Under the pieces are notes generated by a model. That model saw only the letters and a list, made by a program, of their open reading frames with translations, did no database searches and was not told the origin of the DNA. This document shows positions 28,025-39,941 of a stretch of DNA of 64,000 nt, in pieces. Source of the stretch: Perkinsus olseni (Eukaryota; Perkinsozoa; Perkinsida; Perkinsidae); assembly GCA_013115135.1 (NCBI GenBank), contig JABANP010000208.1:22077-86076 (forward strand), written 5' to 3'. A program made the translations under genes and the position numbers. Each line of letters opens with the position of its first letter. Within the stretch, counting starts at the first letter, position 1.

Positions 28025-29787
28025 ATGTTGATCACCCACACCCCATACTCTCCCCTAGCGCTTCTCATACCGCGGCTCGGTACCCGCACTGGTCGAGGCT
28101 TTGCTGCGATGGCTGCGACGACGGAAAGGAAGGAGCCGCCCAAGGCCGTTATTGAGCTGTTCGATGTGAGCTTCTGTCACTGCAGGGTGAGAGGAGAGGT
28201 AGCGGTGGTCAGGTCCTTCGGGAAGAGTCTTTGAACAGGATGAAGGACTTCGAAGCGAATCACTTATTCAGTCTCGTGTGGGCCTACTCCACGGCCAAGA
28301 GGTGAGTAGTACGTTAGGAGGGAGGGTATCTTAGGTTGACGCAGGTTGGATAAGCAACTCTATGAAGCCTGCCTCGACAGAGTACGTCAGTTGGGTAATA
28401 AGAAGGATGAGGCGAAAGGTCGAGGGGTGGGCGAGAGGCCTTCGCCGGTGGACATGGACGAAATGGACACGACTGTCCCTGCTGTAGTGCTGCCGCTCTT
28501 ATCGGTGGTGGTAGACGGCTGTGATCAGGTGCTTCATGAGACTAAGCACTTGAGTGTGATCTGGAAGCCAGCCCATTGGTAACGGCGCGGTAGCATAAAA
28601 TTCTCGCCATCGCCGCCTCTCAGGCACGTCTCGGTTACATCGGCTATCGCAGGGGCGGCCGAGGAGGAAGTAGTGGACGATACCACCGACGAGGAGACCG
28701 AAGCGAGGGACTCGGCAGTCCGGACTGTTTCTAGTGCTAACGGGAACGCCTCCGGGTTGCAGGTAGTAATGGGTAGGGCGGTGTACCAGCAGTGGTAGGA
28801 GTTGCTCAGGAGTGGATAGAGGAGGCTTACCCGGGGTATCCGATAGCGAGGGACCGCCATCACGCCCACGGCATTCTCCATCGGTTGGACGTGGGGACGA
28901 GTGGCCCCTTGTTGTTGGCCCACTCTTATAAGGGCTTCTACATGGGCCGGCTGGTGTTTTGCTCCCATCAGGTGGGAAGCGCCTTTGAGAGGTCTGCCTA
29001 GTAGCTTGTCGTGACAGATTGATAAAGAGTACGTCGCGCTGGTGAAGGGCCATATGGGTACTGTGGGGGAGAAGGTCGTCATCAGCGATCGAATTAAGGT
29101 CCTCAGCACAACGCTCGGAGCGGCCTCGTTAAGGAGTCTATCAGATTCTCAAGTCAACCCTCGACAACGGGCAGTCCTACAGCACCACTTGTGTAGTGGC
29201 GCCTGATGGGAAGCCTTCCCTTACGGAGGCCGTACCGGTGGCCCACTACTATGACGGGTAGAGAGGAGCCCCGCTGTAGCTGAGTAATCTTGGCTACCCT
29301 GTAGGTCTGGCGTGGAGTACTCGTTAGTGTTGGTGAAGTTGCATACGGGAAGGACGCATCAGATCAGGTTGGTCGTGCCGAGCTCCAGAGGCTCTCCTTC
29401 TTGCTGTTCTCCTCAGAGTGCACATGGCCCACATCGGGCATCCCTTAGTATGCGATCCGAAGTACGGTAACCCCACAGACCCCGAGGCAGCGAGGGCTGT
29501 GTGTGCAACGGACAGACTGTGGTGTCCACGGACCTTCCTGCACAGCTACCGGTTGTGCTACAATCAGCCGATCGACGTTGTGGATGAGAAGGGTAAAAAC
29601 ACGAGTGGAGGTGAGTGGGAGCTGCCCTGCTTCAGATGCCACCGTCGATGTCTACGTGCCGTTACCGTTGGACCTCCGTCTGGCCCTGGCCAAGCTGACC
29701 TCTGTTAGTGATGACTGCGCAGAGACAGCACGATGGTTGAGTGGAAAGAAGGGGGACGTTGAGGGGAGGAGCTTCCTCTCGAAGTAG
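28025..29787 (+). CDS. RluA-type RNA pseudouridine synthase, multi-exon
   Basis: Converts uridine to pseudouridine in RNA. The motifs of the RluA family follow in order: VLHETKHLSVIWKPAHW (the KPAG entry motif), HRLDVGTSGPLLLAHSYKG (catalytic motif HRLD, Asp as nucleophile), KEYVALVKGH, and LVKLHTGRTHQIR joined to VHMAHIGHPLVCDPKYG (RTHQIR-H---GHP--D--YG). The first exon (28025-28165, MLITHTPYSPLALLIPRLGT) is followed by an exon encoding DFEANHLFSLVWAYSTAKR and, after an intron, LDKQLYEACLDRVRQLGN, which reads like one helical repeat as in organellar RNA-binding proteins. An organellar or fused role is possible. The last intron (about 29609-29633) would be only 25 nt. The stop is at 29785-29787. 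Confidence 0.85.
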
Positions 29788-30180
29788 GAGGATATTGCTC
29801 TGTTGTATCACTGTGATGAGTTTGTAGGTGCAGCCAAAAGTCAAGTGATGGTGATATTTGAGAAGACATCATGTGATCCGACGTTTCAGCTTTTACTGTT
29901 TCTGCTTCGGCATCACTGTTGGGTTCATCACATCATCTAACTCCTAGTAGCTACTTCTGCCACTCCGAATAATGAAGTCCTTCTACACACCGAAGATAGC
30001 GCAGATGAGGTCATCACTTACGATAGCGGACTGTTGCTTCCCCATTCGAGTATCTCCGTGAACACAACAAATCGAAGAGGTATCGCACAACATCACACAA
30101 TGGAAGACAATGACATCATTTCATGGAGAAGTGGAGGTGAAGGAATTATCCCGCTCCTTCGACGTCGACAATAGCCTCGG
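29788..30180. other. Convergent intergenic gap
   Basis: The region between the plus-strand pseudouridine synthase and the minus-strand array. No gene or structure is supported. Confidence 0.5.
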
Positions 30181-31093
30181 TTAGCGGCTTCTGCCCAACG
30201 TTAGCGGCGCGTTGGCAAATCCGTTAAAGTAAGGGTCGTGTCTCTTCTTTTCGATGAGTTTCTTTTCAGCATCCCTCCTCTGAGCTTTCCATGGCGCCAG
30301 CTGCTGGTCCTGTTGGACTTTGTTCAACTTGTTGAATTTCTTGATTCTCTCCAACAGGACCTGGTACACTAACATCACTCAGAACTCTCACCAAATACCT
30401 CACCCTCGGCGGAACTCTGTCGTATATAGTATAGTCCATCTCATCCCTCGTGAACCCGACATCCTAAATAAAGGACAGTGACCCAAGACTTGCTAGAAGA
30501 TTCACTTTATCGAGCAGCTTCGACGCGATCCCTCGCTTCATGCTGTCAGTTGCCTGCTTGTTGTGGTAGGAGAGCTCATCAATGAGATCCTCGTGGTCTC
30601 TCTGAACGTTTATGAAGACAGTGAAGAAAGCCTTGACGCATTGAACACTCACCAAGAAATCAGGGTCGTAGTCTTCTACTCTGTTTCCTAGGTACAAGCC
30701 AAAACGACTCACCTGAAGTTGTTATGGTAACCGCCGTGAAGGCCTGTCAGGAGCAAACCTACCTCCTCGGGCGTCAAGGGCCCTCTGCTCGCTCGAAATG
30801 GCTTTCTCCACTTTCTTTTTTCCTGAACAATAATATCTTGGCCGCGATTCTGACCGCGAGCCAACCTCATTCAGTCTGTTTATAATTACATCACTGTTGA
30901 TAGGCTGCTGCTTGCTGGGCTCGAGGGGCTGGAAGCGGCTGATACGCTCAGAAACGGCGACCTTGAAAAAGTTCCTTTTCGTGTCTTTCACTGTTCTCGC
31001 AACCCTTACTCCTCCGTTTCCTTCAGCACGAGCATGACTTAGTTGAACCAAGGTAGCCAGAGCGAAGCACAGCGACGGGTAGTTGAAAATCAT
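30181..31093 (-). CDS. Secreted protein of the minus-strand array
   Basis: Starts with a signal peptide (MIFNYPSLCFALATLVQLSH) followed by a basic region. A second exon around 30712-30470 encodes a helical segment (FFTVFINVQRDHEDLIDELS). The last exon, ending at 30181, is very basic and helical (LLERIKKFNKLNKVQQDQQ). Exons lie in different frames, separated by short introns. The family is unknown. It is the last gene of a run that reads from right to left. Confidence 0.55.
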
Positions 31094-31485
31094 TGTTTCA
31101 AAGATGGAGTTGGGAAGAATCTTCTAAAGTCTTCCATCTCATCGTTGAGGAGTTGGAGGAATACACGACGACGATTCTTCGTCATCATTCGACCACAGCA
31201 GCAGCAATTTTCTCCCATGATTAACCCAAGCAGGGGCAAGTCTAACATCACCAATTGAACATGAACACCGAGGTTGCTTACAGGCTCAGAAGGGAGACGA
31301 GATCACTCGGGCTCGCCTTTTGGCTTTCTTGCGCTGTGGATGAGCATCAGTCAACCTTGCTTCTGAATAATTCCCATCATGCTTCAGCCAATACTCTGCG
31401 ACAGTCTACAACGAGCATGCCATAGAGAGCAGGTAAATCGCCCTTCTTTGGAGACCCACCATGTTGAGCTCCTTTGCTCGGGCTA

Positions 31486-31896
31486 TTATCTCACTGATCC
31501 GTGCAGTCGCTTCCCCGTATGGGGCCTGACGAAAGTCTGTAATAAAATGACCGCGGGCGTAGGTCTACACTCACATCGCCAGTTGAGAAGCTCCGCTTCG
31601 GCCTCCTTCTCACAACGGGCTGTATTACCGGGTTCAGGTAAGCTGTAATAGGCTGGGGTGATGATGAAAAATGACGGTTCGAGCGCCCTGAGAACCCTCA
31701 CTTTGTTTTCGGTCTCTGATTTGTTTCGGAGGCTCCTAATTTCGTCTTGCACCGACACACTCTGACAGGGATGACGCCATACCGCACCTTCCGTAACGAA
31801 GAAGGCCTCCTGGGGTAAGCTCACCTGCAGGGCTACGGCGTCCGGCGAGGATAGGGCTGCGAGGATGACAGCGACCAGGGCATGGGTGAAGAGCAT
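31486..31896 (-). CDS. Secreted protein of the minus-strand array (first exon clear)
   Basis: A signal peptide MLFTHALVAVILAALSSPDA is followed by VALQVSLPQEAFFV. The N-terminus resembles that of the gene at 34499 (AAIAFQEASALQV), so the two are probably paralogs. The frame remains open to 31486, but the true exon may end near 31645. No domain is recognised. Confidence 0.5.
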   Translation of the reverse strand: MLFTHALVAVILAALSSPDAVALQVSLPQEAFFVTEGAVWRHPCQSVSVQDEIRSLRNKSETENKVRVLRALEPSFFIITPAYYSLPEPGNTARCEKEAEAELLNWRCECRPTPAVILLQTFVRPHTGKRLHGSVR

Positions 31897-32473
31897 AGTA
31901 CTGGTGGAAATGAGGACGATGAGGGGCTACTGAGAGTCAGAAGGAGGAATGCTGGCCCACGGAAGATTGAGCGGAGCGATGCATAAGAGAGTGTTGAGGG
32001 TATGGTAGTTAGGCAGGTTGACGACACTACGGTGGTGGGTAACAGCCTCGCTGCGAATGCAATCAGCTTTGAGGGGGTCGGCTGCGAGGGAGAGTTCTCT
32101 TCTACTTCCTCTTCGGTCTTTGGAATGCCGGCTTTACCCCTCTATTAACAACCCGAGTACAAGCAATTACAGGCAGGCTGACACCGACAGAGCTGGACAG
32201 TGTGAACATGAGTATCCTCAACATGAAGATGTTCTAAGCTTCGTGCAAGGGGTGGACGGCATTCACTCGAACCATCTCAGAAATGCGTCGTTTGGGCGAC
32301 TCTAAAGAGAATAACAACACTGGACTGATTCGCCGAGCTTGAGCGAAGATAATGTACTTATCTGTTTTAGGCCCCTTTGCCTTCCGCTTGATGGTCGTAT
32401 AAAGATCCTCGCCGCTCTGCAGGGAAGGGACCGTAACAAATACAACGACACTCCTCCTTCCAATACCATCTTC

Positions 32474-33050
32474 TCACCTCTTCATACCGTTTTGCCGCAG
32501 CAGCGATCGCCTCAGGCGGGGGGTTCGCCCTTGTACGTCAATACATATTCTCGCGGGGTCTAGAAAGGGAATGGAGAACTGTTGACGATGAGCGTATGAT
32601 GAGTGCTCCGATACAGGGTAGGATATCTGAGCTGTCTGAGCTATCGTCTCGTCTTCATCAAAGCTAAGGCATGCACGATCTACCATGACTAGAATGTTCT
32701 TATGAGATGGATTCTCTCATCGGTCTACTCTTAGGATACTTCAACGACTGGGCCTCTACGAGCTCACGACTACCATGTGATAGTGATTCGCCCTGGCCAG
32801 CATGCTGCTCATGTCCTTGTCGAACCTGTCTTCGGTGGTCTCGAAAAGCTCGTCATCGTCCTCTCCCGAGGCTGTCTTCTCCCTTCCTCCATGTCTTCGA
32901 TCTCCGACGTTTCTAGCGGTGGCTTCTAAGGAAAAAATCGATACACAGAAAACTGATGATGTGCAGTAGAGTTACCTCATGAGAGCTCGCCAAGCTGCTG
33001 GTGACTGTGAGGAGACACATGAGTAGGGCCCAGAGGGAGAGGCTCCGCAT
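32474..33050 (-). CDS. Secreted acidic protein of the minus-strand array
   Basis: A signal-peptide exon begins at 33050 (MRSLSLWALLMCLLTVTSSL) and ends at a GAG|GTAACT donor. The next exon, near 32930-32780, is acidic (SGEDDDELFETTEDRFDKD, then MSSMLARANHYHM). A further open stretch at 32686-32474 (ACLSFDEDETIAQTAQISYP) is probably part of the gene. Exon limits are approximate and no family is recognised. Confidence 0.5.
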
Positions 33051-33361
33051 CGACTATGGATCCAAATCAGGCAACTGCCTCGCGCGAGGGAGTCCCTGGG
33101 AAAACGTAGTTTCCCGTGTGTTGCCGCAGGAAAGACAAGCGAATTTCCCTATGCACGCTGTTGTTGTTAATGATGATGATGACCAGCGCAATGCTGCGGC
33201 GACGGTGTCCCAATAACTCGGTCGAAGTGACCGCCAATGGCCACCAGAAGCCTAGTAAAAGCTACTGATGGTGGTGATGCCAAGATGAGGCCGGCGCGGA
33301 GATGAACTCAAACCTTCAGCACTAACGACATCACACTACAATAACAAAAACATGGAACTGC

Positions 33362-34499
33362 TTAATATCGGCAGTACACTGGGAGTGAAAGATTTGACAC
33401 ACGCACAGCGAAGAATATCCCCTCCTCAGAGCCTGGTGTCTTCCGTAAGGGGTTCACCGAAAGGAGGTGGTGGTGGAGCGCGGTTTTTCTTCTGGATGTT
33501 GTCGGCGAGGCGACCATCAAGATAGCTCTGCAGGCCCCCGATACCGCCCGTAGGGTATTTCCTTTGAAGCCTGGCTCTCCTCTCCATTTCCTCTTTCCTC
33601 TCCGCTTCCGGTCATTTGGCTCCACTCTTCCTCTCTCTCCTCCTCAACCTGCGAGATGGCAGGTTAGCGAGGGCTACGACAGAGTCAAAACAGATACCAA
33701 CCTCAGGGAAGAGGTTATTCAGGGCTCTATTCATCTGCTGCCCCTGGGCTCACTCTCTTCACCTAAGAAAACAAACCAATTGATCTGGAGATGAGCGAAT
33801 GGCCATCGACCCTCTCTACCACAGTCCCGGTGACCTTGCCCGCCTGAAGCAGCACAGAAATGGTCACAAGCGAGGGTCAGCGTGAACCACGTACCTTCAG
33901 CCTGTTAAACTTCTCCTGCACGCGCTCCAGCTGTGCCTTCAATTCCGCCTCCTCCTGGATCTTCCTTCTTACCACCGTCGTAGTCCGGCTTGGGTTCAGG
34001 AGCAGGGGGCCCAGTAGTCTGCAGATGACACAACCTCTTCCAACGAAGAGGATCGTGTCCCTCCAACTCACACTGATGGGTTCGACATTATCGTAGACAG
34101 GCCTAGGTTCCCTGGGAGCTCTACCTTTCCTCCTCACAGCCTGAGGAAGCAGCGGTTGCGTGAGGGTGACAATATAGGTGCACTGGCTGCTGCATGCCAC
34201 GATCGAACCGTGTGATTACTAGCCTCATCACACTAACGTCCCGCCGTTAACTACACCTCTCTCGACTTCTAATTTTATCCGTATCTTCATCATACTAGCG
34301 TTCCGTTGTTAACTACCACTCTCTCAACTACTCCTAATTTGACCTGCTCTATGTCGGTCACTATGAGCCCGATCTGACTTGCGTTGCGTTCTAGTACTAC
34401 CACGAGATAGTGCCCAGGCCACTCCACCTGCAGGGCTGACGCTTCCTGGAAGGCGATGGCGGCGAGGATGGCGGTAGCTGCGGCGCGGTTGAACTTCAT
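33362..34499 (-). CDS. Secreted coiled-coil protein of the minus-strand array
   Basis: A signal peptide MKFNRAAATAILAAIAFQEA is followed by a hydrophobic strand-like segment (YLVVVLERNASQIGLIVTDI). The next exon, about 34190-33900, ends in a charged helix (RKIQEEAELKAQLERVQEKF) typical of a coiled coil. A tandem duplication at 34221-34345 covers the end of the first exon and its donor, giving two alternative ends. The 3' limit is uncertain. Confidence 0.5.
34221..34345. repeat. Tandem duplication at an exon/intron boundary
   Basis: Two diverged copies of about 60 bp, each containing a CATCA-ACTA-CGT-CCG--GTTAACTAC phrase followed by CTCTC and CTAATTT. The right copy covers the end of the first exon of the minus-strand gene at 34499. 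Confidence 0.6.
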
Positions 34500-34940
34500 T
34501 TTTTACGCGGAGGAAGGATAGGTAAAGTCGTCTGAATCGCAACGAGCTCGAGAGGACCCTCCCTATGTGGCTGAGGGGAGAGGGGAGTTGAAAAGACATC
34601 AACAGCGGCGGGCGATGCAGATTGACAAGTCAAACATGAGGATGGGCTCAGTGACATCAACTTGACGGTAAAAACAGCATGATGGACAACAACACTATGC
34701 ACACGCAGGACTACGCACAGCTCACAACGACGGACGGGTAGATGGCCTTCTTGCGGCGGAGGAAAGAGGCTTTCCGCTTTCAACGTATGCCCTTAATCAG
34801 AGCTAACGGTATCGCCTGTTGGCCGCCGCCCTCGGGACTTCCATTGCGCCACTTCTTGACTTCATCTGAGGCACGAAACAGAAGAGTGCCCGATCGCCTC
34901 CGATTGCGCGTCATTCACCTTCGCCCACAACGATTGCTTC

Positions 34941-37900
34941 TTATGTAACTGAGGGAAGAGCGTCTAAAGTCCCCACAGGTCGAACCGAGTGACCTACTTC
35001 GAGAGCCCGGAAGGCGCTGTTGGGGATGTCTTCGGCAAATTTCAGCTGGACGTTCATCACTGGAGCGATCTTCTTACTGTATTGAACCTTTACTTTACCC
35101 CAGGCGAAGCGGCGACTCTTCGTCATCCAGCTGCCTTTAATTATCTACAAAGGACCGTTGTAAGGCCATAAGAAATTTTCCCAAAGATTTTTTTCTCTTT
35201 CTCCTATAAAAAAAGACCTTCCAAAAAGTGAGCACTGCCATCGGCAGCCTCGAGTAGGTCAGACGATGAACGGTGGTCCCTGTCAGGGATCCGCCCCCCC
35301 AGTCACTCTCGACCTCGGCCTTCTACGTCCCTCACTTTAGCATAGTATAACTTGTTCTTCCTCGTCGGAGCGAAAACGTTGGAGAGTATCGTTCCATCCT
35401 CCCTCAGCCATCCCTCCATCTCTAATCCTTTCCTCGGCGAAGCCAGGCCGAGCTCCTTGCTCATCGCCTCAAGCTGCCTTCTGGGTATGGACGTTGACTT
35501 CGCTATCGTCACCAACACCTTCATCGATCACGATTCGACAAGAGATCACCTTGCTGCTCTCACCCTCGTTTGCTTGCCGATGAACTTTCTGGTCGGATCT
35601 AGACCGTAAACCCGGGGAGGGGCGGCCTGAAGCGATGATGATGTACATAAAACGACTGGTGACGATATGACCTTGATGGAGCCAAACACCTGAGCAGGGG
35701 ATGGTCAGAAGGACGCAACCATGCCACATTGTCTCTCACTTTGCCAGTCTTCCTAGCAGCCCTCTCAAGGAGAGTCTTCTTCCGTATCTGACGATGCGAG
35801 ACCGTCACCATCAAACCGCAGGGATACCTCAACCCGACAGGTCGAAGAGGTTAGCCCCTCGCAAATAGAAGGAAGGTAATTTTCACCGAGACCAACTGCA
35901 CTGTTATTACCCCTAGGAAGGCCAAAGCGTCATCCGGCACTTCGTCGTTAGGGAACTGTAGGTTGACTTGCACGACCGGTTGGGCGTCTCCATAATTCAC
36001 TTGCACTTTCCCAAATGCCTGGCTTGTCTTGTACTGCCACGTCCCCCAGATAATCTTAACCTCGGGATTCGACAAGAGGCTCCTCGTGCCGCTAAGCCGA
36101 GGGAAGAGGTAGGTCTCGATGATGCCGTCCCCCTCAAGATAGCTCCCTCGAGTGGCGTGAGGGTCCAGGCCCTTTTGTCGAGGAGGGCCTTCGGAATGCT
36201 CTGGTGAGGGTCAAGCTCGATCATAACCTGCAGGGCGGTGAAGCCCCATCGACGCTGATGGAGGCACTCACATTGTAACGCTTGCCTTGGTACCTCTCAT
36301 TGAGATCAGGGAAAGATTCCGTTTCAGTGACCTAATGCGCAGGCGTGTTTGGTCATACCAACTTTTCCGCAACTCGTCTTACCCCTAGGATACTCAGCAC
36401 CTCCCGCGACAGGTCGGCGCCTCTGTGCTGCTTCTTAAACTTAACTTGGGCTTCGATCGCATACGTCTTGGCGAGGTGAGGGAAGTTGACCATTAGCGAT
36501 CCGCTGGCCACATTCCCAATCGTCAACCAATTCCCTCCCTTCACCGTCACACTCGATGGCTGCCTTTTGCTTTTCTTCCACAACTTGCTGCACTTCAGGT
36601 CGCCGGTCGGTCTCAACCGGCACCCGACGTTGTCGTTGATGAGAGGGACAAGGCCATAATAGCGGAGGTCGGTGGGGATGAAGGCGTCCTTTGGGATGAT
36701 GACGGTGACCTTGAACCCACGAAGGTTCGATCCCCGGCGAAGGCAATTTCCCCATAACTACCTTCTGCTTGTCCACTGGACGCAGCTCGACCTGAAAAGA
36801 AGCAACTCCCTCGAGGCCCAGCCCGCCCGCTCCACCTTCGGCGCTTCCTCCTCGTCGTCGTCATCCTCGTCAATGAAGAGCCCCGTCGTGACCCCTCCCG
36901 AACTTTCGCCCTCCTCCGTCTCGATGCCATCACCATCACCATCAGGCGGGCATGCTATCTCATCACTTGGTATACAGGGCTCCTGTGATGAAGCAAAGAC
37001 AGGGAAGAGGGCACGTGATAGTGGCAGTCACCTCAGCATCCAGTACTGCAGTGGAGCGGCCTTTGTTGTTTTCTCCCTCCTGTCCGCCAGGCTCATCATC
37101 ATCCACCCTCACCAAGAACCGAAACTGTCGAGTCGTCATCCTCATCATCATCATCATCGTCCTCATCCTGTCTCTCCTATAAACAGAGCGAATCTTCCCT
37201 CAAACAACCTCACGCCTCCTACCACCTCAGCTTCCTCATCATCGATAACATCGTTCTCGGCGTCCACTGTCTCCCCACCATCAGTAAAAGGGGACTCCGA
37301 AGCCTGAGAAGTCCAAAGTCCCAGCACGACCGTCATCAATGTCCCCACCGAGCCCGAGTAGGAGGCCGCAGAATAATCACCTCCGTCCTGACCAGAGACA
37401 CAATCACCTCACCGTCTTCCCTCGTCCTCTCTTACCGTCGACCCCTCATCACCAATATCGCTGGACCTCCTAAACGCCTTCGATAAGGAACCGACCTGAT
37501 CTATCCATGACCAGCATCAACCTAAGATGCCTCCCACTTGGTTATCCTCCCAAGGCGAGTCTTCCCCAGCCGCCATCATGTCCTCCTGAAGCAAGCGATG
37601 ATACCACCGCCGCCGCCGCGACCACCACCCTCACATGCAGGAGTGCGAATGGCGAAAGAATCTCCATGGCTTCCCGACACGACTTCGACCTGCCGCCGCC
37701 GGCCCGGTGGACTATCGTAAATTTGATATCACGATCCTCGAAGACACCAACTGAAGCAGGAAGAATCTTTCGACCGTTTCAGCGTCATCACTACGAGATC
37801 GAGATCTGCTTCCTCTTCTGCTGCCGTCATCATAGCAGGCGTTGGCGAGTACATGTAGCTTGGATATTTGGTGGACTTTCCCGCCGCCCTGAAGGGACCG

Positions 37901-39525
37901 TCCGGCAAGTTCGAGAGGAGATCCTTCACTACTTTAACGGCGCTCCTCACGCCAATGGTCTCCTCGTGAGCCGTGTACCAGTCCACCTGAGTGATGTGTC
38001 AAGGCAGTCCCGAAGGCTGCTTCGGGGACGTACAACCACCACCACCACTATGACTCTTGCTGGTACGTCTCAACCACCACCCCACCGCGCCTTCCAACCC
38101 ATTCACAGCGGACGCAACGGCCGAAGGTTTGATATTTCCCTTCTCAAACTGAGTTGTGCGTTCGGGTTGGCGAGGACCGAGTAGAGATCACCGTAGTGCA
38201 GCGACACTGACTTGGGATTGTGCTTAAGGGCGAGCGAGGGTTGCACGACTGTCCTTTGTCTAGTAAGAGTTGTAATTTTGCGCCAATCGACTCCTTGGGT
38301 TGAAGCGTTACATCACACGAAATTCCCAGGACGAGAGCTCACCTCGAACGACTGCTTCTTCCTGCCGAGACCTGGCACTGCCTCCTCAAGCTGAACAGAA
38401 AGGATCACCCCGTAGCACTAGCTGGGCACGGCGCCTTACTTCGATACTCAGGCCCATGCCCTGCAGGTTGATCTGAAGGAAGTGGATACAGCAGGATGGC
38501 GAATCGGCTGTGGGGAGATCGTCTACCTTCTCGTTCTCGGATTTCCACCACGGCTTGCCCGCCTCCATCAACCACCGCTTTGAAGCCGCAGGGATCTCAA
38601 CATCACTTCTTGCCGAATACTCCTAAGATGATTTTGCAAATGACCAGCTTCGACCTCGGATACTCCGGTAGTCTCACGTGATACAGATTGAAGAGTGTCG
38701 TGAAATGAGAGACGAAGAGACGCTTGCCCAGATCTGTCTTCTCATAAGTAGTGTCCAGCTCAGCTCCGATGTCCTCTTTCTCGTACACCTCCCCCTCGAC
38801 GTAGATTACGTACTTGTCCTCCTCCCTGCTGTAGCCGGCACGCGGTGGCGACGTCACTTTCATACGGCACAGGTGTACCTAGCAGAAGACTCCTCTTGAC
38901 TGTCCTCCACTATGGGCCTACTTGGGCTCTATCCTCGACTGTGGTCGGGGCAGAAGTGACAGGCAGACCACACGCCTCCTGGGCAGCTCGAATCTGAGAG
39001 GCCCGATCGAGGGATGTGGTTCAGTCGCCTTTGACGGAAGAGATCTTTCCGATAGGACGAAAGCCATTCTTTCCACGAGAGTAATAAACGGTCTGCATCA
39101 CTCTACATAGCCGCCACGGTCGTAACAATCACAGCCCTCGATCGGCCCTCAAACCGCACGCCGAAGGAAGTCAACCCAGAGGCACCCCACAGCCCCACCT
39201 GGTCGGCCCTATGCTCCACCGCATATGACGACGGCATCCTCACCTAAGATGCAGCAGAACACTGTTCCATCATCGGGCGAGCGCTACTTACAACGACGTT
39301 CTCTGGATAGCTCTGAGCGTCGTCCCACTCTTGGACGACAATGTCGACCCCGGCGTCCTTGATCCTCAGGTGACGTTGGAAAAGTCTCGTGGCCCTCTGG
39401 TCTGACGTCGGCGCTTCCCAGTACCTGTCGGGAGTGGACGAAATGGCTTCAATCACAGATGGTGTTGAACTGACCAAGGCTGTGGAGCTCAGGAGGCAGA
39501 GGGCGGCGAGAAAGGGGCGTAGCAT
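34941..39525 (-). CDS. Large modular secreted protein, paralog of 39942-43555
   Basis: A signal peptide starts at 39525 (MLRPFLAALCLLSSTALVSS), and exon 1 ends SYPENVV before GTAAGT. A 48-nt intron ending ATCTTAG leads to an exon with SGLTSFGVRFEGRSRAVIVT. Later exons carry LFVSHFTTLFNLYHVRLPEY (near 38720), INLQGMGLSIEV (near 38460), GFKVTVIIPKDAFIPTDLRY (near 36700), AKTYAIEAQVKFKKQHRGAD (near 36450), QAFGKVQVNYGDAQPVVQVN (near 36000) and FAWGKVKVQYSKKIAPVMNV (near 35090). Four exons end in a similar L--LG or F--LE phrase right at a GT donor, which suggests a repeated strand-rich module. It could be more than one gene. No known domain is recognised. Confidence 0.42.
36724..36737 (+). repeat. 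B-box 14-mer (GGTTCGATCCCCGG)
   Basis: Identical to 41371-41384, 46908-46921 and 48651-48664. It is the T-arm core of a tRNA, but without a pairing arm here. It lies at the edge of an exon of the minus-strand gene. Confidence 0.6.
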
Positions 39526-39941
39526 GAGATAGATGACAGACAGCGATGACTGCCGAGGGACGGGTGAGGGCAGGGTTCGGCAACTCGACACCGTCCGTAG
39601 TACAACAAGTTGGGTGGTGATGATTTTCACGGGAAGCATGTTGTCCAGCTGCCACGCACAAGTCGGGTTGAAAGAGGAATTGATAAAGTAGAGTTGCAGG
39701 TAGTTGCAGAAAGAATCATTTGGTAGAGGCATTTCACAGCAGTGGAACGACGAGATCGCTGCGAAGGGCGTCCCTGAGAGGAGAAACGAACTCCTAAAGA
39801 CACAACGACACGACGATGGAATCGGGCTTCGACTCTCCCAATTTAGACAGAGCCCGCCCCAGATGTCGAAGATGTTGTTAGGATTCCCTATTTTATACAA
39901 TTGGGAGCCTTGAGTGTCCACTGTGCGCAGACGAGGTCACC

